Origin: Polystyrenella longa | Lineage (GTDB): Bacteria; Planctomycetota; Planctomycetia; Planctomycetales; Planctomycetaceae | Direction: 5' to 3' | NCBI RefSeq assembly: GCF_007750395.1 | Contig: NZ_CP036281.1 | Coordinates: 2,503,001 to 2,567,000 of the forward strand | Length of the DNA stretch: 64,000 bases | Part shown: positions 36,074 through 45,046 of the stretch, one piece after another | How positions within the stretch are numbered: position 1 is the first letter of the stretch | Layout: every line of letters starts with the position of its first letter | Translations under genes and position numbers: made by a program | The notes under the pieces: generated by a model | Told to the model about the DNA's origin: nothing | What the model saw: only the letters and a program-made list of their open reading frames with translations | The model's database searches: none

Positions 36074-36808
36074 ATGAAACTGGTATGTCTTGGAACCGGC
36101 GGATATTTTCCGAATGACCGTCGACATACGGCCGGTTATCTATTTCCGGAACTTGGTATCCTGTTCGATGCCGGTTCCAGTGCCTATCGGGTTATCGATT
36201 GCCTGCAAACGGATGAGCTGGATATCTTCCTCTCGCACGCTCATCTCGATCACATTGTCGGGCTGACTTTTCTGCTGGTTCCCATGCACCGGAAGAAAAT
36301 CAAAACGGTGAGAGTTCACGCACGTGCGGAAGATATTCTTGCCATCAAACAGCACTTGCTGGCCAGCCAGATCTTTCCAGTCGATATCCCCTTCGAATAC
36401 CACGAAATCACAGGAACAGTAGATCTGGGGAAACGTGGAAAGGTGAGCACAATGCCTCTGCGACATCCTGGCGGATCGCTAGGATATCGCATCGACTGGC
36501 TCGATAAGTCATTCGCTTACATCACCGATACCTCTTGGGTGAATGACTATCTTGAGTTTGTGCGCGGAGTCGATCTGCTTCTGCATGAATGTTATTTTCC
36601 GGATGGAGCGGAAGATCTGGCGGAGTTGACGGGTCACAGCTGTACGTCCCAAGTCACCAAATTGGCGAAACAAGCGGAGGTCAAGCATCTCGGATTGATA
36701 CATATCGATCCCTTCCGAACGGATGACGACCCAATAGGAATCGATGCCGCACAAGCCATCTTTCCGAATACCTTCGTTGCCGAAGACAATGACGAACTCG
36801 ATTTTTAA
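36074..36808 (+). CDS. Metallo-beta-lactamase-fold hydrolase
   Basis: A 244-residue MBL-fold protein. The metal motif is H55-A-H57-L-D59-H60 ('FLSHAHLDHIVG'); further ligands are in 'PLRHPGGSLG', 'YITDTSW' and the final 'LGLIHIDPF'. The overall pattern is close to the RNase Z/phosphodiesterase-like group but shorter, so a small-molecule or nucleotide phosphodiesterase is possible. It is followed after 11 bases by a methyltransferase gene, and the two are almost certainly co-transcribed. Confidence 0.88.
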   Translation: MKLVCLGTGGYFPNDRRHTAGYLFPELGILFDAGSSAYRVIDCLQTDELDIFLSHAHLDHIVGLTFLLVPMHRKKIKTVRVHARAEDILAIKQHLLASQIFPVDIPFEYHEITGTVDLGKRGKVSTMPLRHPGGSLGYRIDWLDKSFAYITDTSWVNDYLEFVRGVDLLLHECYFPDGAEDLAELTGHSCTSQVTKLAKQAEVKHLGLIHIDPFRTDDDPIGIDAAQAIFPNTFVAEDNDELDF

Positions 36809-36819
36809 AGGGCTGCCCC

Positions 36820-37785
36820 ATGTCATTCGCCCTGGAATCGCTCCCGCTTCGCTGCCCTCTCGATCAGCATTCGCTGGAATCGTTATTCGATCAACAAGCA
36901 TTAACCTGCCCGCAATGTCATCGTGTCGTCCCCATTCAAAATGGCATACCTCGATTTGTAGAGGATGCGCATCTTGAATCTTTCGGAACACAATGGACTC
37001 GTTACGACGTCGCTCATGAGCAAGAAGATCGACGGACATTCGAGGCAAAGACCGGTTTCCGACGGGACGAATTAAAAGGCAAAAGAGTTCTTGACGCTGG
37101 ATGCGGAGGGGGCCGCTATACTCGATTGGTTGCTGCTGCGGGAGGTTATGTTTCCGCAGTCGATCACACCCGCGCTGTTGATAAAGCGGTGGAGCTATGT
37201 CGCGATGAATCAGCTAATAATTCTGAGCAAATCCAATTTCTTCAAGCTGATCTTAAGAATCTGCCGTTCGCACCGGCCTCATTCGACTATGTCTTTTCGA
37301 TTGGTGTGATGCACCATGACGAAGAGACTCGGGCGGTCTTCAACGCCGTAGCCCGGTTGGTGAAACCGGGTGGTTATTATTCGGTCTGGCTTTATCGACG
37401 AAACCAGGAGTGGCAAGAGAAAATCAACAATTGGTTACGCTGTCGCACGACGACGATGCCTCAGGAACGACTCGAAAAATGGAGCCGTCGGGGAGCAATA
37501 CTGGGGCGTATCCCTTTGCTGAACAGGGTTGCCAACAAAGTGGTAAATTTCAGTAGTCATCCGAATCATGAAAATCGTGTTTGCGATACCTTCGACTGGT
37601 ACGCGCCCCAGTACCAGCATCACCACACGATTGCCGAACTTCTCGACTGGTACGAATCCGCTGGATTTCACAATCTGGAAGTCCTTCCCCCAGAGAAAAC
37701 AGGTTATCTTTATAATTGGGCTTACGATAAGGATCTCATTATTGGTAGTGGGGTGAATGTACGAGGCCAACGACCGGTAGACTAA
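36820..37785 (+). CDS. SAM-dependent class I methyltransferase with Trm112-like N-terminus
   Basis: A 321-residue protein. The first 50 residues form a Trm112-like zinc-binding module ('RCPLDQHSL ... LTCPQCHRVVPI' with C12, C30 and C33). The methyltransferase domain has motif I 'VLDAGCGGGRYT' (90-101), 'FLQADLKNLPFAPASFDYVFS' type motif III-IV and 'VFNAVARLVKPGGYYSVWLY'. The acceptor is unknown; ubiquinone/menaquinone-type or natural-product methylation are both compatible. It starts 11 bases after the MBL gene, suggesting a shared pathway. Confidence 0.88.
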   Translation: MSFALESLPLRCPLDQHSLESLFDQQALTCPQCHRVVPIQNGIPRFVEDAHLESFGTQWTRYDVAHEQEDRRTFEAKTGFRRDELKGKRVLDAGCGGGRYTRLVAAAGGYVSAVDHTRAVDKAVELCRDESANNSEQIQFLQADLKNLPFAPASFDYVFSIGVMHHDEETRAVFNAVARLVKPGGYYSVWLYRRNQEWQEKINNWLRCRTTTMPQERLEKWSRRGAILGRIPLLNRVANKVVNFSSHPNHENRVCDTFDWYAPQYQHHHTIAELLDWYESAGFHNLEVLPPEKTGYLYNWAYDKDLIIGSGVNVRGQRPVD

Positions 37786-37944
37786 AGCGGGAAAGCGGTT
37801 CTCTCTCTTCAGGGGAACTGACTTCTGAATTGACAGCGTCGATGATCAGAAAAGAATTGTTTGATCGGTTCTCAGCGGCCCGCTGATCGTGTAGTTTGGA
37901 GGGACGATACCCGACTGAATTCACTCGAAACAGAAAGCACCATC

Positions 37945-38958
37945 ATGCCGAATCGGTTTCCGATCTTTTGCCTTCTTGCAATTGCCTGTCTGCTGATTAC
38001 CTCCCCGAAATCTCTTGAAGCGAGCGAACCCAAGCTGCTTTCCGTCGAAAAGATCTGGGACCAGGGTGAACACAATGCGTTTACTGATATCGTGTGGTTC
38101 AATGACAAGTTCTTCGTCACGTTCCGGGAATCGGCTGACCATGTTGGCGGAGACGGCCAGATTCGTGTCTTGGTTTCTGAAAATGGGGACGATTGGAATT
38201 CGGCCTCACTTATTGAAGAAGAGGGAGTCGACCTGCGCGATCCCAAATTCTCCATTACCCCTCAGGGAAAACTGATGCTCTCTCTGGGAGGTTCGGTCTA
38301 CAACGGCACTAAGATTCTGGAAAGTCGGCAACCTTACGTTTCCTTTTCTGAGGATGGCAAGAACTGGTCCGCTCCCGAGAAAATTATGGAAGAAGGCGAC
38401 TGGCTCTGGCGCGTTACCTGGCATGACGGTGTCGGTTACGGCAGCTCGCGTATCATGGTTCCTAACGAAAACGGCAAAGGTGATACGAAGATTGCCTCGC
38501 TGTATAAGACGACTGACGGGCGCAGCTATGAAAAAATCCTGACTTGGGACATAGATGGTAACCCGAACGAAACAACGCTCCGATTCATGCCTGATGGCGA
38601 AATGATCGCCTTGGTTCGCAGAGAATCAGCAGACCAACGAGGATTAATCGGTCGTGCTGAGCCCCCCTACACCGCTTGGAAATTCACTCCCACCAACTAT
38701 CGGTTTGGCGGTCCGAACTTCATCCGGCTTCCTAATGGAGAGATGTGGGCCGGCAGCCGTCATCATCCCGGCGGTGCGAAAACGGGCCTCTTCCGCATGA
38801 CGCTTGATAATCTCGAACTGGTCACCCTCCTCCCTTCCGGTGGAGATACCAGCTACCCCGGATTTCTCTGGCACAACGACATCCTCTGGATGAGTTACTA
38901 CGCCAGCCACGAAGGCAAAACGAGCATCTATCTGGCGAAGTTCAGGTTGGAGGAATAA
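37945..38958 (+). CDS. Secreted sialidase-like propeller protein (second copy)
   Basis: A 337-residue protein with signal peptide ('FPIFCLLAIACLLITSP'). It has sialidase-superfamily features: 'FFVTFRESADHVGGDGQIRV', the Arg and following bulge of a propeller active site, and Asp-box-like 'SEDGKNWSAP' and 'VSENGDDWNSA'. 'SYPGFLWHNDILWMSYYASHEG' at the end is typical of bacterial exo-sialidase-like proteins annotated in planctomycetes. ATG 37945 starts the signal peptide; an upstream in-frame TTG (37861) is unlikely. It is distinct from the homologue at 4447 rather than a recent duplicate. Confidence 0.75.
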   Translation: MPNRFPIFCLLAIACLLITSPKSLEASEPKLLSVEKIWDQGEHNAFTDIVWFNDKFFVTFRESADHVGGDGQIRVLVSENGDDWNSASLIEEEGVDLRDPKFSITPQGKLMLSLGGSVYNGTKILESRQPYVSFSEDGKNWSAPEKIMEEGDWLWRVTWHDGVGYGSSRIMVPNENGKGDTKIASLYKTTDGRSYEKILTWDIDGNPNETTLRFMPDGEMIALVRRESADQRGLIGRAEPPYTAWKFTPTNYRFGGPNFIRLPNGEMWAGSRHHPGGAKTGLFRMTLDNLELVTLLPSGGDTSYPGFLWHNDILWMSYYASHEGKTSIYLAKFRLEE

Positions 38959-39114
38959 GAGACGAGCTATATTTGCGCGTTGATACCCGGAGACACCTAT
39001 GTTGACTTCGGGCAACGCGGAAGTTGTCTTCCTCTTACCAACGAAGTTTGGTGACAGTTCTTAACGTATTGTTATACAATGACTTAACGGCCAAGATACC
39101 CTTTCGTGTTTCAA

Positions 39115-39967
39115 ATGGCATCCCGTTTGCCTTACTTCGATCCAGACCCCGTTCTGTGTGAGGGTGGGGCTTTACTGGACTGGTCTGTTGCGGAAGGTTG
39201 CCTGCCTGATGTCGAGCGATATGTTAAGTGTCGAAGGGCCGTTGAGCGCCCGGGCGGTAGTGTTGGAATGGTATCTGGACGAGGCGGCCGATCTGGCGAG
39301 TCGTTCGACATTTGAACCAGGGCTACTGAAGATGCCCCTCAACCCGGTGCATTGGCAGCAATACGTCCATTGGTCACGAAAATTATATTCAACCTGGACA
39401 CGTCCGACACGACAAGTCGCGTTTTCGAAGTCTCCTGTGACGGCTTGCTGGCCGGGGACGGAACCATTCTGTGCCGAGGTGATTGTCCATAGTCTGTATC
39501 AACGCGTGTGGCATGCCTTGCTGATTCGCGAAAGCCGACTGGTTCAAGAGGAACAACCCGAGGAGGCCGCCAAGCTCATCAACGAATGTCTGGTGGATTG
39601 CGAACATCTGACTCAGAAGCTAATGCACTTCGAGCAGGTCGCACTCCGTTATCTGGAATTTCAACCCGCCGACACACCTCTATTAAAACTCCATCAACTC
39701 TGTCGGCAATGGGGAGATCAAGCAGTGGAATTGCTGCTTCGTGATTTCCTCAAAGCGTCCGAGAATAAAATTGCCCCCCCGCACGAATCTCTCGTGCAGA
39801 TGATCGGTTCGCGAAACGAATTTCGTTCTCCGTTGGAAGCGATCATGCCTATGGAGTTGGAGATCAATCAACTCCTGCAGGAATCCCAACTGCAAAGCCA
39901 ACCCCGATCTCACTTTCACCGGGCTTTGATTACCGCCTGCCAGAGATTGTGTATTCCGTCACAATGA
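39115..39967 (+). pseudogene. Uncharacterised protein gene with a +1 frameshift near 39226-39240
   Basis: Two overlapping frames read as one protein. ATG 39115 opens a frame encoding 'RLPYFDPDPVLCEGGALLDW' and 'CLPDVERYVK', which then loses sense and stops at 39315. The next frame picks up with 'EGPLSARAVVLEWYLDEAAD' and runs to 39967. Skipping one base at about 39226-39240 fuses them into roughly 284 residues ('ERYVK' directly followed by 'VEGPLSARAV'). The second frame could also start by itself at ATG 39209. The helical product has no domain I recognise. The break may be a mutation, an assembly error or, less likely, recoding. Confidence 0.6.
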
Positions 39968-40212
39968 AGTCCATTGATAAAGACGCACTCTGACGCGAGA
40001 GATGAAGGCTACTCTGTGCGACGGTAAAGTTCAGGGAGCCATCAAGATGATTTGTTTATCACTAAGGCACGAAGTCACAAAGAGTCTGATTAAGAAATGT
40101 TTCTAAACGCTCCTTCTCCAAATCGATTGAATTCTTTTCTTGATGTCTTCGAATCTTAGTGGCTCCAAATATCTCGCCGGGATCTCGGGACAAAAGTCGC
40201 ACGAAGTAAAAG

Positions 40213-41352
40213 TTAAGACAATGCCTTATACAGATGATGAATGAAAGTCGCATTGTCCGCTTGCAGGTAGTGCATAACTCCGCCCATGCGGCTGTAGCTT
40301 TTGCAGAACCGGAGGTAGTAAGCCGGGTTGGTCTTTGGTGGTTCGCCCTGCGTCCAGTCCCAGCCACCCCCGTCGGCGATGTCGACGACGTAGAAAGAAT
40401 GATCCTGAACGATATTGCGGCCCGCCTGGAGTCGCATGTTGTTCACGCAACTGATCGTTTTCTCAAAGACCTGGGGGCCCATAATGGCGGAACCGACGGA
40501 GAGCACAACACCCTCATCGAGACCTTCGACCGAGCCGCCGAACAGTTTGAAATCCCACTCCGCCGCACGACCTATCGCCGATCCACTGAAGACCGAGTGG
40601 TTCGAGATGATGTCATAGCCAATGCCTGGATGAACGGTCATCGGAATTTTATGTTTATAAGCCTGGGCGATGATCGATGCATGTTTCCATTTGTGATTCA
40701 CCTCGGTCCGACCGGCATTCCATCCCTGCTCTGTCATCGCTTTAAGAAGATCAAACCGGGCTCCGGTCAGGGGATGAGTTGGATTGGATTTAATCTCCTC
40801 TAGAAGCTTGTCTGTCGTGGGAAGCGTGACGCCATCTTCCATGATCAGTTTGCCGAGAGAGACACCGTATCCGAGACCGTCAAACGCCCCCGCCATGATC
40901 GCCCTGTGGATGTTGGTGGAAGTTTCGTCCCACGTACCAAAGGTCCCCTGATTGACGTTCATCTTCACGCTCTCGGTGGAAGCTCCAAACCAGGAATACT
41001 CCCAGTCATGAATCGTCCCGGCCCCGTTGGTCGCGAGGTGGGTGAGGTGGTCGTTCGCCATCATCCGTTCCAGAATTCCGGCAGTTCCATTTCGCAGCAG
41101 ATGAGCTCCATAAACGAGCATCACTGTCGCCCCTTTTTCGCGCGCACTGCGAATATTGTCCGCACATTCCTGGATGCGACTCTGAATCGCATCCTCAACC
41201 GGTTTGGGTTCCGAATCGGGATCGATCAGGATGCTCTCTGCCTGGGTCAGGCTTTCCCGCTGAGCTAGGGGAAGGACTTTCAACTGCGACAAATCAAGAG
41301 GCTGAACGCTCACAGGGAGGGCTCCGAAATAGGAAGAAATGGCGGCAAACAA
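40213..41352 (-). CDS. Uncharacterised protein, possible deoxyhypusine-synthase fold
   Basis: About 379 residues. The arrangement of 'VMLVYGAHLLRNGTAGILERM', 'LTHLATNGAGTIHDWEYSW', 'HKIPMTVHPGIGYDIISNH' and 'YVVDIADGGGWDW' parallels the order of conserved segments in deoxyhypusine synthase: GxxL...GI, TxAG, 'IPVFSPALTDGS' and 'YAVYINTAQEFDGS'. The catalytic Lys motif of the true enzyme is not seen in the matching place. The fold is therefore an inference and the activity is unknown. The only standard start is TTG 41352. The frame stays open upstream with family-looking sequence ('GVHDPLF') up to a stop at 41395-41397, so the true start may be non-standard. Confidence 0.55.
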   Translation of the reverse strand: MFAAISSYFGALPVSVQPLDLSQLKVLPLAQRESLTQAESILIDPDSEPKPVEDAIQSRIQECADNIRSAREKGATVMLVYGAHLLRNGTAGILERMMANDHLTHLATNGAGTIHDWEYSWFGASTESVKMNVNQGTFGTWDETSTNIHRAIMAGAFDGLGYGVSLGKLIMEDGVTLPTTDKLLEEIKSNPTHPLTGARFDLLKAMTEQGWNAGRTEVNHKWKHASIIAQAYKHKIPMTVHPGIGYDIISNHSVFSGSAIGRAAEWDFKLFGGSVEGLDEGVVLSVGSAIMGPQVFEKTISCVNNMRLQAGRNIVQDHSFYVVDIADGGGWDWTQGEPPKTNPAYYLRFCKSYSRMGGVMHYLQADNATFIHHLYKALS

Positions 41353-41430
41353 AGGATCATGAACGCCGCATAGCGTAGCCCATCGGAGGATGAATCACAA
41401 GGTGAGCAGATGAAGCGAGAACCTCGGACT

Positions 41431-42333
41431 TCAAGGCTCCATTTTATCCGGAATCGGGTTCAAATTCCTCGGACTATCCGCTTTCTTGATAGTCAATTTA
41501 ATATCGGGACGTGCTTCCCGAAACTTTCGGGCTCCTTCTGCTGTGATCGATGTGTTGGTTAGTCTTATCTCCGATAAAGTTCGTGATTTTGAAAGCGATT
41601 TGAGACCACTGTCTGTGTATTGAGTACCGGTCAGAGTTAATTGTCCAATTACAGGTAAAGTAGCGATATGCGCAAGTGAGTTGTCCGTGGTTTTATCGCT
41701 CCACAGAAATAGGTCTTGAAGTGAAGGGAATCTTTTCGGGTCGCCGAAAAACTCATCGGATACATTTGTCAGAAGAAGACTGAGCGAGGATACACTCGGA
41801 AAGGGTTCCAGTTTTTGTTCATCGAGATTCTCAATATTTAGGTTTATGAACGACAACGTCCTTAATACGGGAAGCCGTGTAATGGCGTGGATCGTCTTTC
41901 GATCAATGGTCATGCTACTCAATGTGAGACCTCTCAGTTGCTGAAATTGATCCACGTCTTGCAAAACGGACGAAGGAAGGTCCAGTCCTTGAACTGTGAG
42001 CGATTCTAATTCCGGGAAGAGATTCAACCTTTCGACTTGCTCGGTCGAGATTGTCGAGGGATTAAGCTCAAATTTAGAGGCGTTTATTGAGGAGACTCCA
42101 TGCGATTCCGAATCAGGTGAACCAAAGCGAAACCAACTGGACGGCGAAGTGAGTTGTGGACGTTTCGGGCTCCAAAGAACGTTTGCCTCGATCAATTCAT
42201 CCAATAATTCCTGACGCGGGTTGTGATTGTCTCTGAATAGAGAGAATCCGGCGATGAACAGCAGTGGAACGATTGCCGCGATCCACCATCTGAGGCTAAA
42301 GGGGGTGTTATTAGTCTGGCTGGAGTCGGTCAT
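41431..42333 (-). CDS. Membrane-anchored leucine-rich-repeat-like protein
   Basis: A 300-residue protein with one N-terminal transmembrane helix (about 16-33, 'WWIAAIVPLLFIAGFSLF') and a small cytoplasmic N-terminus. The outer part contains irregular LRR-type units of about 24 residues, for example 'FPELESLTVQGLDLPSSVL', 'LPVLRTLSFINLNIENL', 'LPVIGQLTLTGTQYTDSGL' and 'RTLSEIRLTNTSITAEGA'. Planctomycetes have many such proteins, thought to be binding scaffolds. Partner unknown. Confidence 0.72.
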   Translation of the reverse strand: MTDSSQTNNTPFSLRWWIAAIVPLLFIAGFSLFRDNHNPRQELLDELIEANVLWSPKRPQLTSPSSWFRFGSPDSESHGVSSINASKFELNPSTISTEQVERLNLFPELESLTVQGLDLPSSVLQDVDQFQQLRGLTLSSMTIDRKTIHAITRLPVLRTLSFINLNIENLDEQKLEPFPSVSSLSLLLTNVSDEFFGDPKRFPSLQDLFLWSDKTTDNSLAHIATLPVIGQLTLTGTQYTDSGLKSLSKSRTLSEIRLTNTSITAEGARKFREARPDIKLTIKKADSPRNLNPIPDKMEP

Positions 42334-42588
42334 TTTTGGGATGAAATCTGGAGATCCATGGGGAGAGAAATAGCGTTATCTTTTTGGTCGGGTTGTTCGA
42401 AGCTTCAGGAAACAAGGCCGCGATTCCGGTGCACTTTTCGTTGAATACCGCAGAGAATGACTTACCGTGGGTACGGCTGGTATATTACCATAAAATAATC
42501 AAGTCCATACTTCCAGAACGGCAATCTGAATAGAAGAGTTCCCTTACAGTTAAACTGGGTTTGTTCATCATCGTTTAAGGTATCTCTG

Positions 42589-43548
42589 ATGAATCCTTCA
42601 CCTGCATTTACTCAACGCGCACCCTCCACTAGCTGGGAATCGATTCCGCTGGATGACAGTGGCAATGCGTTCTGGGCCTGGTTCAAACCGCAAAACCTCC
42701 CGCAGGGATGTTACTTCCAAATCCCCCCTGCAATCTTTGTCCAGTATGCAAATCAGCCCGTTATTTCATTACGTAATCTGCTAGTGACATCGGGTATCTC
42801 CCCAGGGGATGTGAGTAGTTGGTTTCTGTATGGAAATCGCTTTGATGCCGTGGGGGGGACCTCTCCACTGCTCGATCAACCGGTACCGTCTCCCCCTATC
42901 GGAACGGATCCGAATATCATTGTCTCCTTGCAAGCTTCAGTGGAATTCGCCCAAGCCGGCGAGAATGCTCTTCAACTTGGAGTCCCCGATACTACTGCTG
43001 GTGCTGTGACTGGAGGAGTGACGAAACCTGCCTATGTCGAAGAACTCTTTCGCCGTATGGAATCCGACTGGCAAAAAAGTCTGGAGATCGAACGTCAGTT
43101 GAACAATCATCGGAAGACGATGGCGGGGATGATGACGAAGCTGAAAGGTCTCAACCGCGATTTGACATTCGAAGAAAGTTTAGCGGCCACTTCTCAGGAT
43201 AAAGTCGAGTGGCAGACGACACGCAGCTGGTTGCGAAACAGCGCGATAAAGTTATCGAAACTCGTGAAAGCTTTTGATATTGGTATCACCAGTTCTGCCG
43301 GACAGCGATTGAAATTCGCCGATGTCTATGAGAAGTTTATTGAGCCTCGCATTGTCTTCGACGGAATGGAACAGACGCAGCGCGACATTGAATCTTATCG
43401 CAAAATGATGCAGACATTAATTCTACGTGTGGGGGGAGCCCAGTCGGACGCGGCGGCCGATGGAGAACGCCGGGCGAATTCGGTTCTCAACAAAATCGCC
43501 GGTCATGTACGACAGCAACGTGTCAAAAATCGACGCGATAAACGATGA
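42589..43548 (+). CDS. Uncharacterised protein with a helical C-terminal half
   Basis: A 319-residue protein, apparently cytoplasmic. The first 110 residues are Pro- and aromatic-rich with 'AFWAWFKPQ', 'VISLRNLL', 'SSWFLYGNRFDAVGGTSPLL' and 'GTDPNIIVSL'. After a short Gly/Thr linker, residues about 155-319 are predominantly amphipathic helix and probably coiled coil. I recognise no catalytic motif. The last codons abut the convergent VOC gene, whose stop begins at the next base. It could be a planctomycete-specific structural protein. Confidence 0.7.
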   Translation: MNPSPAFTQRAPSTSWESIPLDDSGNAFWAWFKPQNLPQGCYFQIPPAIFVQYANQPVISLRNLLVTSGISPGDVSSWFLYGNRFDAVGGTSPLLDQPVPSPPIGTDPNIIVSLQASVEFAQAGENALQLGVPDTTAGAVTGGVTKPAYVEELFRRMESDWQKSLEIERQLNNHRKTMAGMMTKLKGLNRDLTFEESLAATSQDKVEWQTTRSWLRNSAIKLSKLVKAFDIGITSSAGQRLKFADVYEKFIEPRIVFDGMEQTQRDIESYRKMMQTLILRVGGAQSDAAADGERRANSVLNKIAGHVRQQRVKNRRDKR

Positions 43549-44013
43549 TCAGTTTCCGTTATTTTTGTTCTGTTCACAGAACTCGGTGAAACGTCGCTGC
43601 ATCTCTTCGCGGGAAACGTCTTCGATGTGGGAACCGAGTAACCACTCGTGGCCAAACGGGTCTGTGACTTTTGCCGCCCGCTCGCCATAGAATTGGTCTT
43701 GGGGAGCCATGTTGAGGGTTGCTCCGGCAACGACTGCTTTGTCCGTCATCGCGTCGACATCGTCCACATGCAGGTGCACTGAAGCACCAGTTCCACGCGT
43801 TGACTGCGGACCGAGAATGCCGTGCTCGGGGTATTCATCCGAGATCATGATTGTTCTGGAGCCAAATAAAAGTTCGGCGTGCCCTACCCGCCCCCCTGGT
43901 TCTGACAGGACAAAGTCAACTTTGGCACCGAAGGCATCAACGTAAAACTGAATGGCGGCTTGAGCATCTTTCACGCGCAAGTAGGGAAACACTTCTTTGA
44001 TCTCGTTTGCCAT
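43549..44013 (-). CDS. VOC-superfamily (glyoxalase/PhnB-like) protein
   Basis: A 154-residue single protein with the paired beta-alpha-beta-beta-beta units of the vicinal oxygen chelate fold: 'FPYLRVKDAQAAIQFYVDAFGA', 'VGHAELLFGSRTIMIS' and 'SVHLHVDDVDAM', 'VTDPFGHEWLLGSHIEDVSREE'. The last is characteristic of the PhnB-like group. Family members include dioxygenases, glyoxalase and resistance proteins, and the function here is open. Convergent with the preceding gene with no spacer at all. Confidence 0.9.
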   Translation of the reverse strand: MANEIKEVFPYLRVKDAQAAIQFYVDAFGAKVDFVLSEPGGRVGHAELLFGSRTIMISDEYPEHGILGPQSTRGTGASVHLHVDDVDAMTDKAVVAGATLNMAPQDQFYGERAAKVTDPFGHEWLLGSHIEDVSREEMQRRFTEFCEQNKNNGN

Positions 44014-44052
44014 GGGGACGCTCCTGCTTAGAGAACATACATGATGTAATGC

Positions 44053-44781
44053 TTACGACTCAGTTTCCTGGGTTGGTGACGGTGCCAAAATCTCAGCCGG
44101 AGCGGTCAAGTGCTGGACCCAAGCGGGGGGAACATTCATAAACACCCAGCTTCGTTTGAACCGCTGCGATTTCAGAAACGGAGCGATGATTTCATCGAGG
44201 CGATGCAATCGTTCGCGCTCCGCTTTGACTGAAAGTTTCTTCTTGGCCGAGCGGATATACATGTACTCGAAGTAAGAAAGAGAACCGGTTGGTTTCAATA
44301 ATCGCCAGTATTGTTCAAAAATGGAGGCGACCAGGTCGGGCGAAAAGTTATTCAGCGGCAACCCGGAAATGATTACGTCATACGGGGCATCGCATTCGAA
44401 GTCCTGCAGAGGGCTGCGATGTAACTGGCTCTGGCTGGAGACAGCGTTCCAGTGAGGATCTGTTTCGAAGGAACTTTCCAGCACGTTGGCGAAGTTCTCG
44501 TTGATTTCCACCAGATCAAATTGATCCTGAGGACGCAACTGCCGCACGATGAAGCGGGTGAATGCTCCTGTACCCGGTCCCACTTCGAGGACCCGCAGTG
44601 GTTTTTCTCCCGCTTCACGTTGCTTTTGGAGCAACGGGCCCGTAATCGCTTTCGCAAGGAATCGGCTGCTGGGGGCAATCGCGCCGGTCGTTTCGAATTG
44701 ACTGCGGAACTGCCGAAAGAACTCACGATGATGGACCAAGACGTACGACTCCTGAAAGAAAGGCTGACCACTGCTGAACAC
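44053..44781 (-). CDS. Phospholipid N-methyltransferase-like SAM methyltransferase
   Basis: A 242-residue class I methyltransferase. Motif I is 'RVLEVGPGTGAFTRFIV'. 'DVIISGLPLNNFSPDLVASIF' and 'LKPTGSLSYFEYMYIR' match the PmtA-like phosphatidylethanolamine N-methyltransferase and related rRNA dimethylase-like proteins. 'ISGLPLNNF' stands where rRNA adenine dimethylases have NIPY, which favours the lipid branch. Start is GTG at 44781; no strong ribosome-binding site is seen. Confidence 0.78.
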   Translation of the reverse strand: MFSSGQPFFQESYVLVHHREFFRQFRSQFETTGAIAPSSRFLAKAITGPLLQKQREAGEKPLRVLEVGPGTGAFTRFIVRQLRPQDQFDLVEINENFANVLESSFETDPHWNAVSSQSQLHRSPLQDFECDAPYDVIISGLPLNNFSPDLVASIFEQYWRLLKPTGSLSYFEYMYIRSAKKKLSVKAERERLHRLDEIIAPFLKSQRFKRSWVFMNVPPAWVQHLTAPAEILAPSPTQETES

Positions 44782-45046
44782 TCATTTGTTCCGCATGCTG
44801 ATGAGCGTAGTTTATCCGGAATCGCGGCGACTTCCAACTAATCGGCAGACGACTAAATGAGAGGTAAAGAAATGAAGTCGGACGTTATTTCTTCTTTTCC
44901 GGGAAAATTGGGCAATTGAACCGATTCGTTTGGACCCATTGCGTGGTTTCATTGAATGTCGGTTCTGTGGTTTTGCTTCGACGATAAATCAAGGAACGGC
45001 ACATAAACGCTGATTTACCAGAACTTAAACTATTCGGAGAATGACC

